DNA from: Rhizobium sp. | Lineage (GTDB): Bacteria > Pseudomonadota > Alphaproteobacteria > Rhizobiales > Rhizobiaceae | Assembly (NCBI GenBank): GCA_027533385.1 | Contig: JAPZUE010000012.1 | Span: 157,540 to 221,539, forward strand | Length of the DNA stretch: 64,000 bases | Reading direction: 5' to 3' | Shown here: one piece after another, positions 27,657 through 37,444 of the stretch | How the letters are laid out: the number at the start of each line of letters is the position of its first letter | How positions within the stretch are numbered: the stretch's first letter is position 1 | Position numbers and translations under genes: made by a program | The notes under the pieces: model-generated | What the model saw: only the letters and a program-made list of their open reading frames with translations | Databases searched by the model: none | What the model was told of the DNA's origin: nothing

Positions 27657-28982
27657 TCAGCTCTGGCCTGCGGCGCGCGGTTCAAGCTTGGCCTTGACCG
27701 AGAGCGGGCTGATATAGGGCTCGAGGCCCTTGAGGGTTGCGGTGAGCGCGCCGCGCATCTCCTGCATGCTTTCGAGACCGGCATCGATCATCTTCGAGCG
27801 GGCGACTTCGTTGTTGAGCAGAAAGTGCACGGCCTTGGCGAGCATCTCGGCATCGCGGACGATGCGGGCCGAACCCTTGCGCACGAGGCGCTGGTAGCTT
27901 TCACGGAAATTGCTGACCTGCGGGCCCGAAAGGACCGCGCAGCCGAGCATCGCCGGCTCCAGCGGGTTCTGGCCGCCATCGGCAGAGAGCGAACGGCCGA
28001 CAAAGGCGACTTCGGTCAGGCGGAGATACAGACCCATTTCGCCGATCGTATCGCCGAGGAAGACATCGGTCTCGGGCGTGATGACATCGCCGCGCGTGCG
28101 ACGGGCGACGACGAGGCCCTTTTCGACCAGCATGGCCTCGATCTCGTCGCTCCGCTCGGGGTGCCGGGGGACCAGTACGGTGAGCATGCCGGTATGGGCC
28201 TTCAGCGCCCGGTGGACCATGGAGGCGATCTTTTCTTCACCGTCGAAGGTGGAGATGGCTGCCCAGGTCTTGCGGCTGCCGATCTGCTGGCGATAGCGCT
28301 CCAGCACCTGCTCGTCGCAAGGCGGCGCATCGCTGTCGACCTTGATATTGCCGGAGACGCTGACCGGCCAAGCGCCGAGATCGCGGAAGCGCTCGGCATC
28401 GAGATCGGACTGGGCAATGACCAGCGCCAGCTTGCCGAACAGGGTCTCGGCGATCGACGGGTGGCGTTTCCAGCGATCGAAGGAGCGGTCGGACATGCGG
28501 GCATTGACGAGGATCTGCGGAATATGGCGGCGATGCAACTCGGCCAGCGTGGTCGGCCAGATCTCGGATTCCACGCCGATCGCAACGTCCGGCTGCCAGT
28601 AATCGAGGAAGCGGCGGACGGAGGGCAAGAGATCAAGCGGCACATACTGGTGCATCACCATATCGCCAAGGCGGTTTTTTGCGACTTCGGCGGAGGTGAC
28701 GGTGCCCGTCGTCAAAAGCACATGGATATCGCGGCGGCGCAGTTCGCGCATCAGGGCGACGACGGCGGTGGTTTCGCCAACGCTTGCCGCATGGATCCAG
28801 ACCAGCGGGCCGGCGGGCCGGGCAAGGCTCGCATGGCCGAACCGTTCGTTGCGGCGGGCGCGGTCTTCCTTGCCCTTGGCCGCACGATAGGCGAGCATCG
28901 GCCGCGACAGCGGGTAGATGGCGAGACCCAGCCAGCCATAGGACGTCAACGCGAAGGATGCGAGACCGTCGCTCAGTGCCAT
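27657..28982 (-). CDS. waaA: 3-deoxy-D-manno-octulosonic acid transferase
   Basis: WaaA (KdtA) transfers Kdo from CMP-Kdo to lipid IVA at the inner membrane. The 441-residue GT-B enzyme has a hydrophobic N-terminal segment and the family block VWIHAASVGETTAVVALMREL, followed later by LVPRHPERSDEIE and the region FVGRSLSADGGQNPLEPAMLGCAVLSGPQ. Length is typical. It lies in the lipid A group upstream of the HAD gene and lpxK. Confidence 0.95.
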   Translation of the reverse strand: MALSDGLASFALTSYGWLGLAIYPLSRPMLAYRAAKGKEDRARRNERFGHASLARPAGPLVWIHAASVGETTAVVALMRELRRRDIHVLLTTGTVTSAEVAKNRLGDMVMHQYVPLDLLPSVRRFLDYWQPDVAIGVESEIWPTTLAELHRRHIPQILVNARMSDRSFDRWKRHPSIAETLFGKLALVIAQSDLDAERFRDLGAWPVSVSGNIKVDSDAPPCDEQVLERYRQQIGSRKTWAAISTFDGEEKIASMVHRALKAHTGMLTVLVPRHPERSDEIEAMLVEKGLVVARRTRGDVITPETDVFLGDTIGEMGLYLRLTEVAFVGRSLSADGGQNPLEPAMLGCAVLSGPQVSNFRESYQRLVRKGSARIVRDAEMLAKAVHFLLNNEVARSKMIDAGLESMQEMRGALTATLKGLEPYISPLSVKAKLEPRAAGQS

Positions 28983-29101
28983 GGTTCAGACCTGCTCATC
29001 TTCATCGACAATGCCATGTTTCCCGTTCAGGAGGCGTCGCTACGCAACAAGAGAGATGCAAGAAGACTGAGTTGAAAACGTGACCCTTCCGGGCCGGATG
29101 C

Positions 29102-29125
29102 GGCGGCGGTCAACAAGCCGCCGCC
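29102..29125 (-). terminator. Hairpin after DUF4170 gene (possible terminator)
   Basis: GGCGGCGG / CCGCCGCC, a perfect 8-bp stem with an 8-nt loop, 6 bp beyond the DUF4170 stop. No U-tract follows on the leftward strand, so termination may be partial. Confidence 0.4.
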
Positions 29126-29131
29126 TGAGCC

Positions 29132-29368
29132 TCACTTGTCGGAGGGGTTCAGCAGCCGATGCATATGCACGATGAAGTAGCGCATATGGGCGTTGTCGAC
29201 GGTTGCCTGGGCCTTTGCCTTCCATGCGACGAGTGCGCTAGCGTAATCCGGGAAGATGCCGACGATGTCGAGAGCGTCGAGATCACGGAACTGTACTTCT
29301 TCGAGGTTCGACAATTCACCGCCAAAAACCAGATGGAGAAGCTGCTTGTTTTCGTTGGTTTCCGTCAT
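29132..29368 (-). CDS. DUF4170 family protein
   Basis: A 78-residue protein (MTETNENKQLLHLVFGGELSN...YFIVHMHRLLNP) of the DUF4170 family, small proteins widely conserved in alphaproteobacteria next to cysQ and waaA, as here. No enzyme motif. Function unknown; the fixed neighbourhood suggests a link to lipid A or sulfur-nucleotide metabolism. Confidence 0.8.
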   Translation of the reverse strand: MTETNENKQLLHLVFGGELSNLEEVQFRDLDALDIVGIFPDYASALVAWKAKAQATVDNAHMRYFIVHMHRLLNPSDK

Positions 29369-29430
29369 GATTGCGGCCTTTTCACATTCTTGGTCTGTTG
29401 CAATTCATCTGCGCGATTTCCCTTGAAAGG

Positions 29431-30261
29431 TCAACTCCGGGGAAGTCGGGTGATGTTCTTGAGCAATGCCGGAAGAAGGTCAGCCGATGCCGCGCACAAC
29501 ACCGGATGGGTAACGTCTTCCCTGTTGTAGACAAGCGGGTGCCCGTCGAGATCGGTGATCGACCCGCCGGCCCGCGTCAGGATCAGATCGGCGGCGGCCA
29601 GGTCCCAATCGTGTGAACTCTTCTTGACCAGCGTCGCATCGATACGGCCATCCGCGACCAGAGCCAGACGATAGGCGAGCGACGGGATATGCTCGACGCG
29701 TTCGATACGGGGTCTGAGCACCGGGCTGAAGCTTGCGACCATGTCCTGGGCGGAGGCGACCTTCAGGCTTCCCTCGATGCCGGCCGTGGATACGGTGATG
29801 TCCTGGCCGTTGCGCCTTGCCGGGCCGTACGCAGTTGCGGTGAATTCCTCACCGAGGGAGGGCGCGACAAGAATGCCGGCGACCGGCTTTCCCTTGTGGA
29901 CAACGGCGACCGACACACACCAGGTGTCCTTGCCTGCCAGGAAAGCGCGAGTGCCGTCGATCGGGTCGATGACGAAGAGGGTTTCGCAGGAGAGGCGCGC
30001 CGGATCATCGTCGGTCTCTTCCGAAAGCCAGCCGTAATTCGGCCGGGCATGGCGGAGGATTTCCTCCAGAATGCGGTTGGCGGCATAATCGGCGGCGCTG
30101 ACCGGAGAGCGGCCCTCGTTCTTCCACCAGACTTCCGGCGACTGGCCGAAATGGGCCATCGCCACCGTGCCCGCCTCGCGGGCCGCTTCGGTGATCAAAG
30201 CTAGATCCGCCTGCCAGTCGAAACGGGGCGTGCTTTCCGGCTTTCGATCAGAGCCCGGCAA
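29431..30261 (-). CDS. cysQ: 3'(2'),5'-bisphosphate nucleotidase / inositol monophosphatase family (CysQ)
   Basis: A 276-residue member of the IMPase/CysQ superfamily. The metal-binding motif FVIDPIDGTRAFLAGKDTW and the second motif WDLAAADLILTRAGG are intact. CysQ hydrolyses 3'-phosphoadenosine 5'-phosphate from sulfate activation; the general family also includes inositol monophosphatases, so substrate is not certain. The start overlaps the end of pmbA by 14 bp, indicating co-transcription. Confidence 0.88.
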   Translation of the reverse strand: MPGSDRKPESTPRFDWQADLALITEAAREAGTVAMAHFGQSPEVWWKNEGRSPVSAADYAANRILEEILRHARPNYGWLSEETDDDPARLSCETLFVIDPIDGTRAFLAGKDTWCVSVAVVHKGKPVAGILVAPSLGEEFTATAYGPARRNGQDITVSTAGIEGSLKVASAQDMVASFSPVLRPRIERVEHIPSLAYRLALVADGRIDATLVKKSSHDWDLAAADLILTRAGGSITDLDGHPLVYNREDVTHPVLCAASADLLPALLKNITRLPRS

Positions 30262-31594
30262 GGGTCATGCCCTCGATGGCGAGCGTGGGAGCGGCTACAC
30301 CGAACTTGCGGTCGATGTCATTGGCCACCGTGATCCGCATGAACATGTCCTTGAGGTTCGAGGCCAGCGTGATCTCGGAGACAGGATAGGTGAGTTCACC
30401 GTTCTCGATCCAGTAGCCACTCGCCCCGCGACTATAGTCGCCGGTGATCATGTCCACGCCACTGCCGATCATGTCGGTGACGTAAAGGCCCGTGCCGACG
30501 CTGCGGATCAGCTCTTCCGGGGAGATGTCGCCGGGCTCCAGTGCGAGGTTGGTGGAAGATGGCGAGACGGAGGTGCCGCCGCGCACGCCGCGACCATTGG
30601 TCTTGAGCCCCAGCTCGCGGGCGGCAGAGGAGGAGAGGAACCAGTGCTTCAGCACCCCGTCCTCGATCATGGTCAGCGCCTTGCCCGCAACGCCTTCGCC
30701 ATCGAAGGGGCGAGACGAGGAGCCGCGCACCTTCAGCGGATCGTCGGTGATGTTGAGGCCAGCCTTCAGCACCTGCTGGCCCATCTTGTCGCGCAGGAAG
30801 GAGGTCTTGCGGGCAACCGAAGCACCGTTGATGGCGCCGGCGATCGTGCCGACGAAGCCACGGGCGACACGGGGATCAAAGACGACGGTCAGGTTCGAGG
30901 CGGTCGGCACCTGACGCGGGTTCAAGCGGCGGACGGCACGCTCGGCGGCGCGGCGCCCGATCTCTTCGGGGCTGTCGAGCTCGGCGAAATAGAGACGGCT
31001 GTCGAAATCATGGTCGCGCTCCATCTTGGTGCCTTCGCCGGCGATGACGCCGACCGAGCGGGAGAAGCGCGAGCCGGCATAGCTGCCGGAAAAGCCGTGG
31101 GAGGTGACGAGCACCAGGCCGCCCATGCCGGCGGAGGCACCGGCACCCAGCGAATTGCTCACACCGTTCACAGACCGAGCCGCTTCTTCCATGGCCAGCG
31201 CGCTCTCGCGCAGCTGGTCGCTCGAGACATCCGTGTCGTCGAAGAGCTGGAGATCGGCGATTTCGCGCGCCAGATCGCTTTCGTCGGCGAGGCCGGCAAA
31301 GGGATCTTCCGGCGAGACCTTGGCCATGGCGACCGCGCGCTCGGCGAGCGCTTTCAGGTCGAAGCCGGGATTGGCCGAGACGCTTGCCACCTGACGGCCG
31401 ATGAAGACGCGCAGCGAAAAGTCGTCGCTTTCGGAGGCCTCGGTCGACTCGACCTTGCCGAGGCGGACGCTCACTCCCTTGGAGCGGGAGCGGACAACGA
31501 CGGCATCGGCCTTGTCGGCACCCGCCTTGATGGCGAGATCGACAAGCTGTTCGGCGCGTTCGAGGAGGTTGGCGGAATCGATTTGATTGGGCAT
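30248..31594 (-). CDS. pmbA: TldD/PmbA family metallopeptidase subunit
   Basis: A 448-residue PmbA (TldE)-type protein. TldD/TldE form a heteromeric protease involved in peptide maturation and antitoxin degradation. The N-terminal half is the TldD_N domain (MPNQIDSANLLERAEQLVDLAIKAG) and the C-terminal half includes FDGEGVAGKALTMIEDGVLKHWFL in pieces and YSRGASGYWIENGELTYPVSEITLASNL in pieces. The HExxxH zinc motif of TldD is absent, as expected for PmbA. It starts the leftward group. Confidence 0.92.
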   Translation of the reverse strand: MPNQIDSANLLERAEQLVDLAIKAGADKADAVVVRSRSKGVSVRLGKVESTEASESDDFSLRVFIGRQVASVSANPGFDLKALAERAVAMAKVSPEDPFAGLADESDLAREIADLQLFDDTDVSSDQLRESALAMEEAARSVNGVSNSLGAGASAGMGGLVLVTSHGFSGSYAGSRFSRSVGVIAGEGTKMERDHDFDSRLYFAELDSPEEIGRRAAERAVRRLNPRQVPTASNLTVVFDPRVARGFVGTIAGAINGASVARKTSFLRDKMGQQVLKAGLNITDDPLKVRGSSSRPFDGEGVAGKALTMIEDGVLKHWFLSSSAARELGLKTNGRGVRGGTSVSPSSTNLALEPGDISPEELIRSVGTGLYVTDMIGSGVDMITGDYSRGASGYWIENGELTYPVSEITLASNLKDMFMRITVANDIDRKFGVAAPTLAIEGMTLAGL

Positions 31595-31729
31595 AGGTTG
31601 GCCTTTCCTTCCCGCTCCATTTATTGTGCCTTACAAGGGGCATCAAGGGCGGTTCGGGCTTTTCCATTCACGAGCCCGGCATAGGGTCCCAAGAAGTCCG
31701 TCTGACGTCGGCAAACGAGGAGAATAGAC

Positions 31730-33538
31730 TTGGCCAGCGCAACCGAAGCCCTGTTTGCCCAACCCCTGCTTCTGCTCGGCGGCGCCGTGATCGCGGCACC
31801 GATTTTCCGCAAGCTCGGACTTGGGACCGTGCTCGGCTATCTCGCGGCCGGCGTCGTGATCGGCCCGGTGCTGAACCTGATCGGCGGCTCAGGCGAAATC
31901 CTCGCCGTGGCCGAACTCGGGGTGGTGCTGCTGCTTTTCGTCATCGGGCTTGAGCTCAAACCCAGCCGATTGTGGCACATGCGCCGTGACATCTTCGGGC
32001 TGGGCACAAGTCAGGTCGTGCTGACGGGTCTGGCGCTGACCGGCATCGTCATCGCTTCGGGTCTGCTCGACTGGCGCGGGGCGCTGGTTGCGGGCTTCGG
32101 CCTTGCGCTGTCATCGACCGCCTTTGCCCTGCAGCTTCTGGAGGATTATGGCGACATGAACAGTCGCTACGGACAGCGGTCCTTCTCGATCCTGCTGTTC
32201 CAGGATCTCGCCATCGTGCCGCTTCTGGCCATGGTCTCGATACTCAGCGCGCAAGGCGGCGGGGCCGAGCAGTCAGCGCTTCTTGAAGTGGCGATCGCCG
32301 TCGGAGCCGTGATCGCGATGATCCTGGCTGGCCGCTATCTGCTGACCCCGATGTTCCAGATCATCGCCAGGACCGGCGCCCGCGAGGTGATGATCGCAGC
32401 CGCTCTGTTCGTCGTGCTGGGATCGGCCTATCTGATGCAGGTGGCCGGTCTCTCCATGGCCATGGGCGCCTTCCTCGCCGGCGTCATGCTGGCGGAATCC
32501 TCCTATCGCCACGAGCTGGAGGCCGATATCGAGCCGTTCCGCGGATTGCTGCTGGCGCTCTTCTTCATCGCCGTCGGGCTGTCGCTGGAACTGCAGGTGA
32601 TCACGGACAACCTGCTCTTGATCGCGCTGGCCGTGCCGGTGCTGATGGCGGTCAAGGCGCTGGTGATCTACACGATCTGCCGCATTGCCGGATCGTCGCG
32701 CAATGATGCGATCCAGATCGCCATGCTCCTGCCGCAAGGCGGCGAATTCGGCTTCGTGCTCTTCACCACGGCGGCGACGGCCGGCCTGTTCAGTGGAGCG
32801 CAGGCCTCGCTGCTGATCTCCATCGTGACGCTGTCGATGGCGCTGACGCCGCTGACGGCCATGATCGGCCAGAGATTGCTGAGCCGGGATGCAGCTGAAA
32901 AGGAAGAGATGGAAGAGGATTTCGAAGGGGCCGGATCCGACGTGCTGATGATCGGCTTCTCGCGCTTCGGCCAGATCGCGGCGCAGATCCTGCTTGCCAG
33001 CGGGCGGGACGTCACCATTCTCGACGATAGCCCGGACCGCATTCGTCAGGCGGCAACCTTCGGCTTCCGGATCTATTTCGGAGACGGCACACGGCTCGAC
33101 ATGCTGCGCGCCGCCGGCATCGAGAAGGCGAAGATCGTTGCCGTGTGTACGCACAAGAAGGAAATCACCGACAAAATCGTCGATCTCATCCGGTCGGAAT
33201 ATCCGGATGTGCGGCTCTTCGTGCGCGCCTATGACCGGATCCACAGCCTCGAACTGCGGGCCAAGGACGTGGAATACGAGCTGCGCGAGACCTTCGAGTC
33301 GGGTCTGCTTTTCGGTCGCCGAACCCTGGAGGGCCTGGGAGCGACGGAGGACGAGGCCTATGAGATCGGCGAGGATATCCGCCGCCGTGACGAGGAACGT
33401 TTGAAGCTTCAGGCACAGGAAGGCATTCTGGCGGGCCGGGAATTGATGCACAAGCGACCGGTGAAGCCGGAACCGCTGATCAAGCCGAAGAAGCCGATCC
33501 AGACGATCGAGGACGACGAGAAGATACCAGCGGCCTGA
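31730..33538 (+). CDS. Monovalent cation:proton antiporter-2 family (KefB/KefC-like)
   Basis: A 602-residue K+/H+ antiporter of the CPA2 family. About twelve membrane helices (residues 1-380; FGLALSSTAFALQLLEDYG and GGEFGFVLF are characteristic of CPA2/Kef) are followed by a cytosolic TrkA-N domain (SDVLMIGFSRFGQIAAQIL, nucleotide-binding GxGxxG variant) and a charged tail. The start is TTG at 31730, with GAGGAG 9 nt upstream. It is divergent from pmbA and convergent with the patatin gene. Glutathione gating is not evident from sequence. Confidence 0.92.
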   Translation: MASATEALFAQPLLLLGGAVIAAPIFRKLGLGTVLGYLAAGVVIGPVLNLIGGSGEILAVAELGVVLLLFVIGLELKPSRLWHMRRDIFGLGTSQVVLTGLALTGIVIASGLLDWRGALVAGFGLALSSTAFALQLLEDYGDMNSRYGQRSFSILLFQDLAIVPLLAMVSILSAQGGGAEQSALLEVAIAVGAVIAMILAGRYLLTPMFQIIARTGAREVMIAAALFVVLGSAYLMQVAGLSMAMGAFLAGVMLAESSYRHELEADIEPFRGLLLALFFIAVGLSLELQVITDNLLLIALAVPVLMAVKALVIYTICRIAGSSRNDAIQIAMLLPQGGEFGFVLFTTAATAGLFSGAQASLLISIVTLSMALTPLTAMIGQRLLSRDAAEKEEMEEDFEGAGSDVLMIGFSRFGQIAAQILLASGRDVTILDDSPDRIRQAATFGFRIYFGDGTRLDMLRAAGIEKAKIVAVCTHKKEITDKIVDLIRSEYPDVRLFVRAYDRIHSLELRAKDVEYELRETFESGLLFGRRTLEGLGATEDEAYEIGEDIRRRDEERLKLQAQEGILAGRELMHKRPVKPEPLIKPKKPIQTIEDDEKIPAA

Positions 33539-33544
33539 TCGTGC

Positions 33545-34420
33545 TCAGCGGCGGACGAAATCCTCGATACGGGCTGCGATATCCCGCTTCAGCGGATCCT
33601 TCAGGCGGTCGCAAATCTCGAGGATCTGGCGGGCCTTGAAGAAGTCGAGGACCTTGTAGCTGTTGACCTCCGGCCGGATATAAATGTCCGGCTGGCATAT
33701 CTTCATCTTCAGCGCGATATGCGACTGCATCATCAGCTGCGATGCGCCGAAAAGGCTGTGGATACGGTTGGGCATCAAGGAACCGTCGCCTTCCGGCGCA
33801 CCGATGACATCGATCGCCACCATGATATCGGTCTTGCCGACGAGATGGTCATAGGGCACCGGGTTGAAGATGCCGCCATCGATCATCAGCCGCCCGTCAA
33901 TCGTCACCGGTGCGAAAAGCGCCGGGATGGCCGCCGATGCCGAGAGCGCCTCGTAAAGGTCGCCTTCGCTTCGCACCATTTCGCACTGGCCGTAGTAGTC
34001 GGTGGCGATCACCGTCAGCGGCAGCTTCAGGTCTCTGAAACTCTCGGGGATCTGCGGCGGCAGGAAGGCGCGCAAGAGGCGCGGCAGATTGAACTGGCCA
34101 AGCCGAAAGCCGCCAAGCGCGCGGATGCTGGCCGGGCGCAGGCTCCAGAAACGGTTGAGAACAAGGCCCCGGTTGTCGGCGAGTTCCAGGGTGTAGTCCC
34201 GGATGTCGCGGCCGCTCATGCCGGCGGCATAGCCCGCACCGAGGATCGCGCCCATCGACGAGCCGGCAATCAGCGCCGGCTTGATGCCGAGTTCATCGAA
34301 GACTTCGAGAACCGGAATATGCGCAAAGCCGCGAGCGCCCCCTGCCCCAAGCGCCAGGCCGATCGTCGGATCGGCCTTGACGGCTGTAGATGGGATGGGC
34401 GTTTCTGCGACGAGATCCAT
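33545..34420 (-). CDS. Patatin-like phospholipase family protein
   Basis: A 291-residue lipid acyl hydrolase. The oxyanion-hole loop GAGGARG (25-31), the nucleophile elbow GSSMG (Ser55) and the catalytic aspartate in DGG (Asp181) are all present, so it should be active. No signal peptide. It is the last gene of the leftward trio rluB-rsmD-patatin and converges on the kef gene with a 6-bp gap. Confidence 0.92.
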   Translation of the reverse strand: MDLVAETPIPSTAVKADPTIGLALGAGGARGFAHIPVLEVFDELGIKPALIAGSSMGAILGAGYAAGMSGRDIRDYTLELADNRGLVLNRFWSLRPASIRALGGFRLGQFNLPRLLRAFLPPQIPESFRDLKLPLTVIATDYYGQCEMVRSEGDLYEALSASAAIPALFAPVTIDGRLMIDGGIFNPVPYDHLVGKTDIMVAIDVIGAPEGDGSLMPNRIHSLFGASQLMMQSHIALKMKICQPDIYIRPEVNSYKVLDFFKARQILEICDRLKDPLKRDIAARIEDFVRR

Positions 34421-34447
34421 GGGCTCAGCCTTTCTCCACTGACGGGA

Positions 34448-35008
34448 TCAGGATGGCCTATAGGAAAAGAAGTACATTTTCGTGTCACCGAAGGCGCGCT
34501 CTTCGACAAAGGCGAAGACTGGATCGACGGAGACCTGCACATCGCCGCGCTCTTCGAGGATGACAAGCGCGTCCTTCGCCAGCCAGCCACCCTTGTGCGC
34601 GGCAAGCAGCGCCTTTTCGCCCAAGCCCTTGCCATAGGGCGGATCGGCAAACAGCAGTTCGAAGGGTTCGATATTGTTCGACGGCCCGAGATCGGTCGCG
34701 TCGCGCCTCAGGATGCGGGCGCGGCCATGCAAGCCGAACGCGTCTATGTTTTCCCAGAGCAGACTGCGACCTTCGACGCTGTTTTCAACGAACAGCGCCG
34801 ACTTGCAGCCGCGCGACAAGGCCTCGATGCCGACGGCACCGGTGCCGGCGAAGAGATCGAGAATGCGGGTGCCATCGAGCACGCCCGGATGGGCATGCGC
34901 CAGGATGTTGAAGAGGCTCTCACGCGTCCGGTCGGTGGTCGGCCGGATGTCATTCGACTTCGGCGTGGCCAGGCTACGGCCACGGAACTCACCGCCGACG
35001 ATGCGCAT
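34448..35008 (-). CDS. rsmD: 16S rRNA (guanine(966)-N2)-methyltransferase
   Basis: A 186-residue SAM-dependent methyltransferase that modifies G966 of 16S rRNA. Seen: N-terminal MRIVGGEFRGRSL, ILDLFAGTGAVGIEALSRG (SAM-binding motif I) and FADPPYGKGL (the DPPY catalytic motif). The gene begins 6 bp after the rluB stop, so the two RNA-modification genes are co-transcribed. Confidence 0.95.
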   Translation of the reverse strand: MRIVGGEFRGRSLATPKSNDIRPTTDRTRESLFNILAHAHPGVLDGTRILDLFAGTGAVGIEALSRGCKSALFVENSVEGRSLLWENIDAFGLHGRARILRRDATDLGPSNNIEPFELLFADPPYGKGLGEKALLAAHKGGWLAKDALVILEERGDVQVSVDPVFAFVEERAFGDTKMYFFSYRPS

Positions 35009-35014
35009 GCCGGC

Positions 35015-36922
35015 TTACCTCTTGCCCTTGGGCGCGCCGCTGCGGCCACCGGAGGGCTTGCCCCCAGGGCCACCTGTGCGCGGGCCACCGGCTGGACGTC
35101 CGCCCGGCTTGCCACCAAAGCTCTTGCCGCCACCGGGCTTGCCGCCAAAGGATTTTCCGCCCGGCTTACCTGAGGGCTTGCCGCCGAAGGGACGGTCACC
35201 GAAGGACTTACCTGCCGGCTTGCCAGCGCGCGGCTTGTCGCCGAACGGACGTTCGCCACGCGGGCGGTCATCCCGGGGTCTGTCGTCGCGAGGACGATCA
35301 TCGCGCGGGCGATCGCCACGCGGAGGGCGGTCACCGAAATCACGCTTCGGACCACGATCGGCGAAGTCACGGCGCGGGCCGCGGTCTTCGCCTTCACGGC
35401 GCGGTGCACGTTCGGCACGATCGCCGAAATCGCGGCGAGGTCCACGGTCGGCACCTTCGCGGCGCGGGGCGCGATCGTCACCGTCACGGCGGGCCGGACG
35501 GGCGCCAAAGCCACCAGGCTTTCCACCACGGTCACCACCGCGACCGCCGGGCTTCTGATCCGGGCCGTCGGCGCGGATCCAATCGCCCTCTTCGTCGCGG
35601 GCGCGGGTGATCTGAACGGTGGAGGTCGGGCGGTCGTCAAAACGCTCGGCGGGCTTTGCGCCACGCGGATCAGGCTTGCGACGGGCGGCGGCTGCGGCTG
35701 CCTTTTCGCCGAGCGGACGGGCACCGGGCGCCATCCAGACATTGGCGGTGCGGCCCTTGGTGTTGCCGGCCGGGCGCTTCGGCTTATCGCCAAACTTGTC
35801 GCCCGATTTACCGTCGTCGCGGCGCGTGTCCAGGCGTCCGAGCGCCTTCTCGCGACGGTCGCCCTTGTCGGACCAGTCTTTTGGCGCGCGTTTCTTGTCT
35901 GTCGGACGCTCTTCGCGGCCCCATTCGGCCTTCGGCTCGCGGGCGGGCTTTTTCGCCGTCGCTGGCGCCTCTTCCTCGTCGGTCTCGACACCGTGCGAAT
36001 AGATCGGCGCGTCGAAATTGGCCTTGGCTTCCTCGATCAGGCGGGGGCCGAGCAGGTCGCGCAGCATGCGGCCACGCACTTCGAGCACCTTGCCTTCCGG
36101 TAGGTCGCCGAGCTGGAAGGGACCGTAGGAAATGCGGATCAGGCGGTTGACCTCGAGGCCCAGCGCGCCGAGCACGTTCTTGATCTCGCGATTCTTGCCT
36201 TCCCGCAGGCCCATGGTGATCCAGACATTGTGGCCCTGCTTGCGGTCGAGCGTGGCGTCGATCGCGCCGTAGAGCACGCCGTCGACGGCAATGCCTTCCT
36301 TCAGCGCGTCGAGCGCCGGCTGGTCGACCTCGCCATAGGCGCGCACGCGGTAGCGGCGCAGCCAGCCTGTGGTCGGCAGTTCGAGCACGCGGGCGAGGCC
36401 ACCGTCATTGGTGAGCAGCAGCAGGCCCTCGGTGTTGATGTCGAGGCGGCCGATCGACATGACGCGCGGCAGCTCCTCCGGCAGGTTCTCGAACACCGTC
36501 GGGCGGCCTTCCGGATCGGAATTGGTGGTCACCAGGCCGGCAGGCTTGTGATAGAGCCACAGACGCGTGCGTTCGATGCCGCGGATCGGATGGCCGTCGA
36601 CCTCGATCTTGTCGGCGAGCGTCGCATTGACGACGGGGGTGTCGAGCACCTTGCCGTTCATCGACACGCGGCCTTCCATGATCATGCGCTCGATATCACG
36701 GCGCGAGGCGACGCCGGCTCGGGCGAGCAGCTTCGAGATGCGTTCGGGCTTGACGACGTCGTCGGTCGCGGTTGCTTCGGCACGCGGAGCGCGGACGGGC
36801 TTCGACGCGGGCTTGTCTTCGAACTTGTCGACTGAGCGGGCGGTTGGTTTTCTGGTTTGCGGCTTGCCGCTGCGGTCGGAGGACTTTGCCCCCGGACGCC
36901 TGGACTTGTCTTTGAATGTCAT
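35015..36922 (-). CDS. rluB: RluB/RsuA-family 23S rRNA pseudouridine synthase with a long disordered tail
   Basis: A 635-residue protein, far longer than E. coli RluB (about 290). After a basic N-terminal leader (1-55) come an S4 RNA-binding domain (ERISKLLARAGVASRRDIERMI, about 58-105) and the catalytic pseudouridine synthase core (about 115-280; catalytic Asp in GRLDINTEGLLLLTNDG). From about residue 320 to the end it is an Arg/Gly/Asp/Lys-rich low-complexity region with repeated DDRPR- and GGKP-type units. The tail probably binds RNA or ribosomes non-specifically. The gene heads the operon rluB-rsmD-patatin and is divergent from tadA. Confidence 0.9.
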   Translation of the reverse strand: MTFKDKSRRPGAKSSDRSGKPQTRKPTARSVDKFEDKPASKPVRAPRAEATATDDVVKPERISKLLARAGVASRRDIERMIMEGRVSMNGKVLDTPVVNATLADKIEVDGHPIRGIERTRLWLYHKPAGLVTTNSDPEGRPTVFENLPEELPRVMSIGRLDINTEGLLLLTNDGGLARVLELPTTGWLRRYRVRAYGEVDQPALDALKEGIAVDGVLYGAIDATLDRKQGHNVWITMGLREGKNREIKNVLGALGLEVNRLIRISYGPFQLGDLPEGKVLEVRGRMLRDLLGPRLIEEAKANFDAPIYSHGVETDEEEAPATAKKPAREPKAEWGREERPTDKKRAPKDWSDKGDRREKALGRLDTRRDDGKSGDKFGDKPKRPAGNTKGRTANVWMAPGARPLGEKAAAAAARRKPDPRGAKPAERFDDRPTSTVQITRARDEEGDWIRADGPDQKPGGRGGDRGGKPGGFGARPARRDGDDRAPRREGADRGPRRDFGDRAERAPRREGEDRGPRRDFADRGPKRDFGDRPPRGDRPRDDRPRDDRPRDDRPRGERPFGDKPRAGKPAGKSFGDRPFGGKPSGKPGGKSFGGKPGGGKSFGGKPGGRPAGGPRTGGPGGKPSGGRSGAPKGKR

Positions 36923-36991
36923 TTGCTGTTTGCCTGTGGTTTGGGCTGTCGTATCAGGTCGCGCGGCTCTGGTTAAGTGGAAAGTTCAGGC

Positions 36992-37444
36992 ATGGCGCAG
37001 ACAAACGGCTTCATGGAAGCGGCTTTCGAGGAGGCGCGGGCCGCCGGCGCCCGGGGCGAGGTTCCGATCGGCGCCGTGGTCGTGCGTGACGGCGAGATCC
37101 TCGGACGGGCCGGCAACGAGACGCGCGCGCTCAACGATGTCACGGCGCATGCCGAGGTGCTGGCCATCCGGCGCGCGGCCTCTGCCGTGGGGGACGAGCG
37201 CCTCGTCGATGCCGATCTCTACGTGACGCTCGAGCCCTGCACGATGTGCGCTGCTGCAATCTCCTTTGCCCGAATTCGCCGACTCTATTATGCTGCGCAG
37301 GATATCAAAGGCGGAGCAGTGGAGAACGGCGTGCGCTTCTATCAGCAGGCAACCTGCCATCACATGCCGGAAGTCTATTCCGGGATCCGCGAAAGCGAGG
37401 CCGCCGAGATGATGCGCAGCTTCTTCCAGGACAGGAGAGATTGA
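36992..37444 (+). CDS. tadA: tRNA-specific adenosine deaminase
   Basis: TadA deaminates the wobble adenosine of tRNA-Arg(ACG) to inosine. The 150-residue protein has the zinc and catalytic motifs HAE (53-55) and PCTMC (82-86). The start is the ATG at 36992 rather than the in-frame codon at 36977, since a GGAAAG lies upstream. It is divergent from rluB and overlaps the next gene by one base (TGATG). Confidence 0.95.
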   Translation: MAQTNGFMEAAFEEARAAGARGEVPIGAVVVRDGEILGRAGNETRALNDVTAHAEVLAIRRAASAVGDERLVDADLYVTLEPCTMCAAAISFARIRRLYYAAQDIKGGAVENGVRFYQQATCHHMPEVYSGIRESEAAEMMRSFFQDRRD

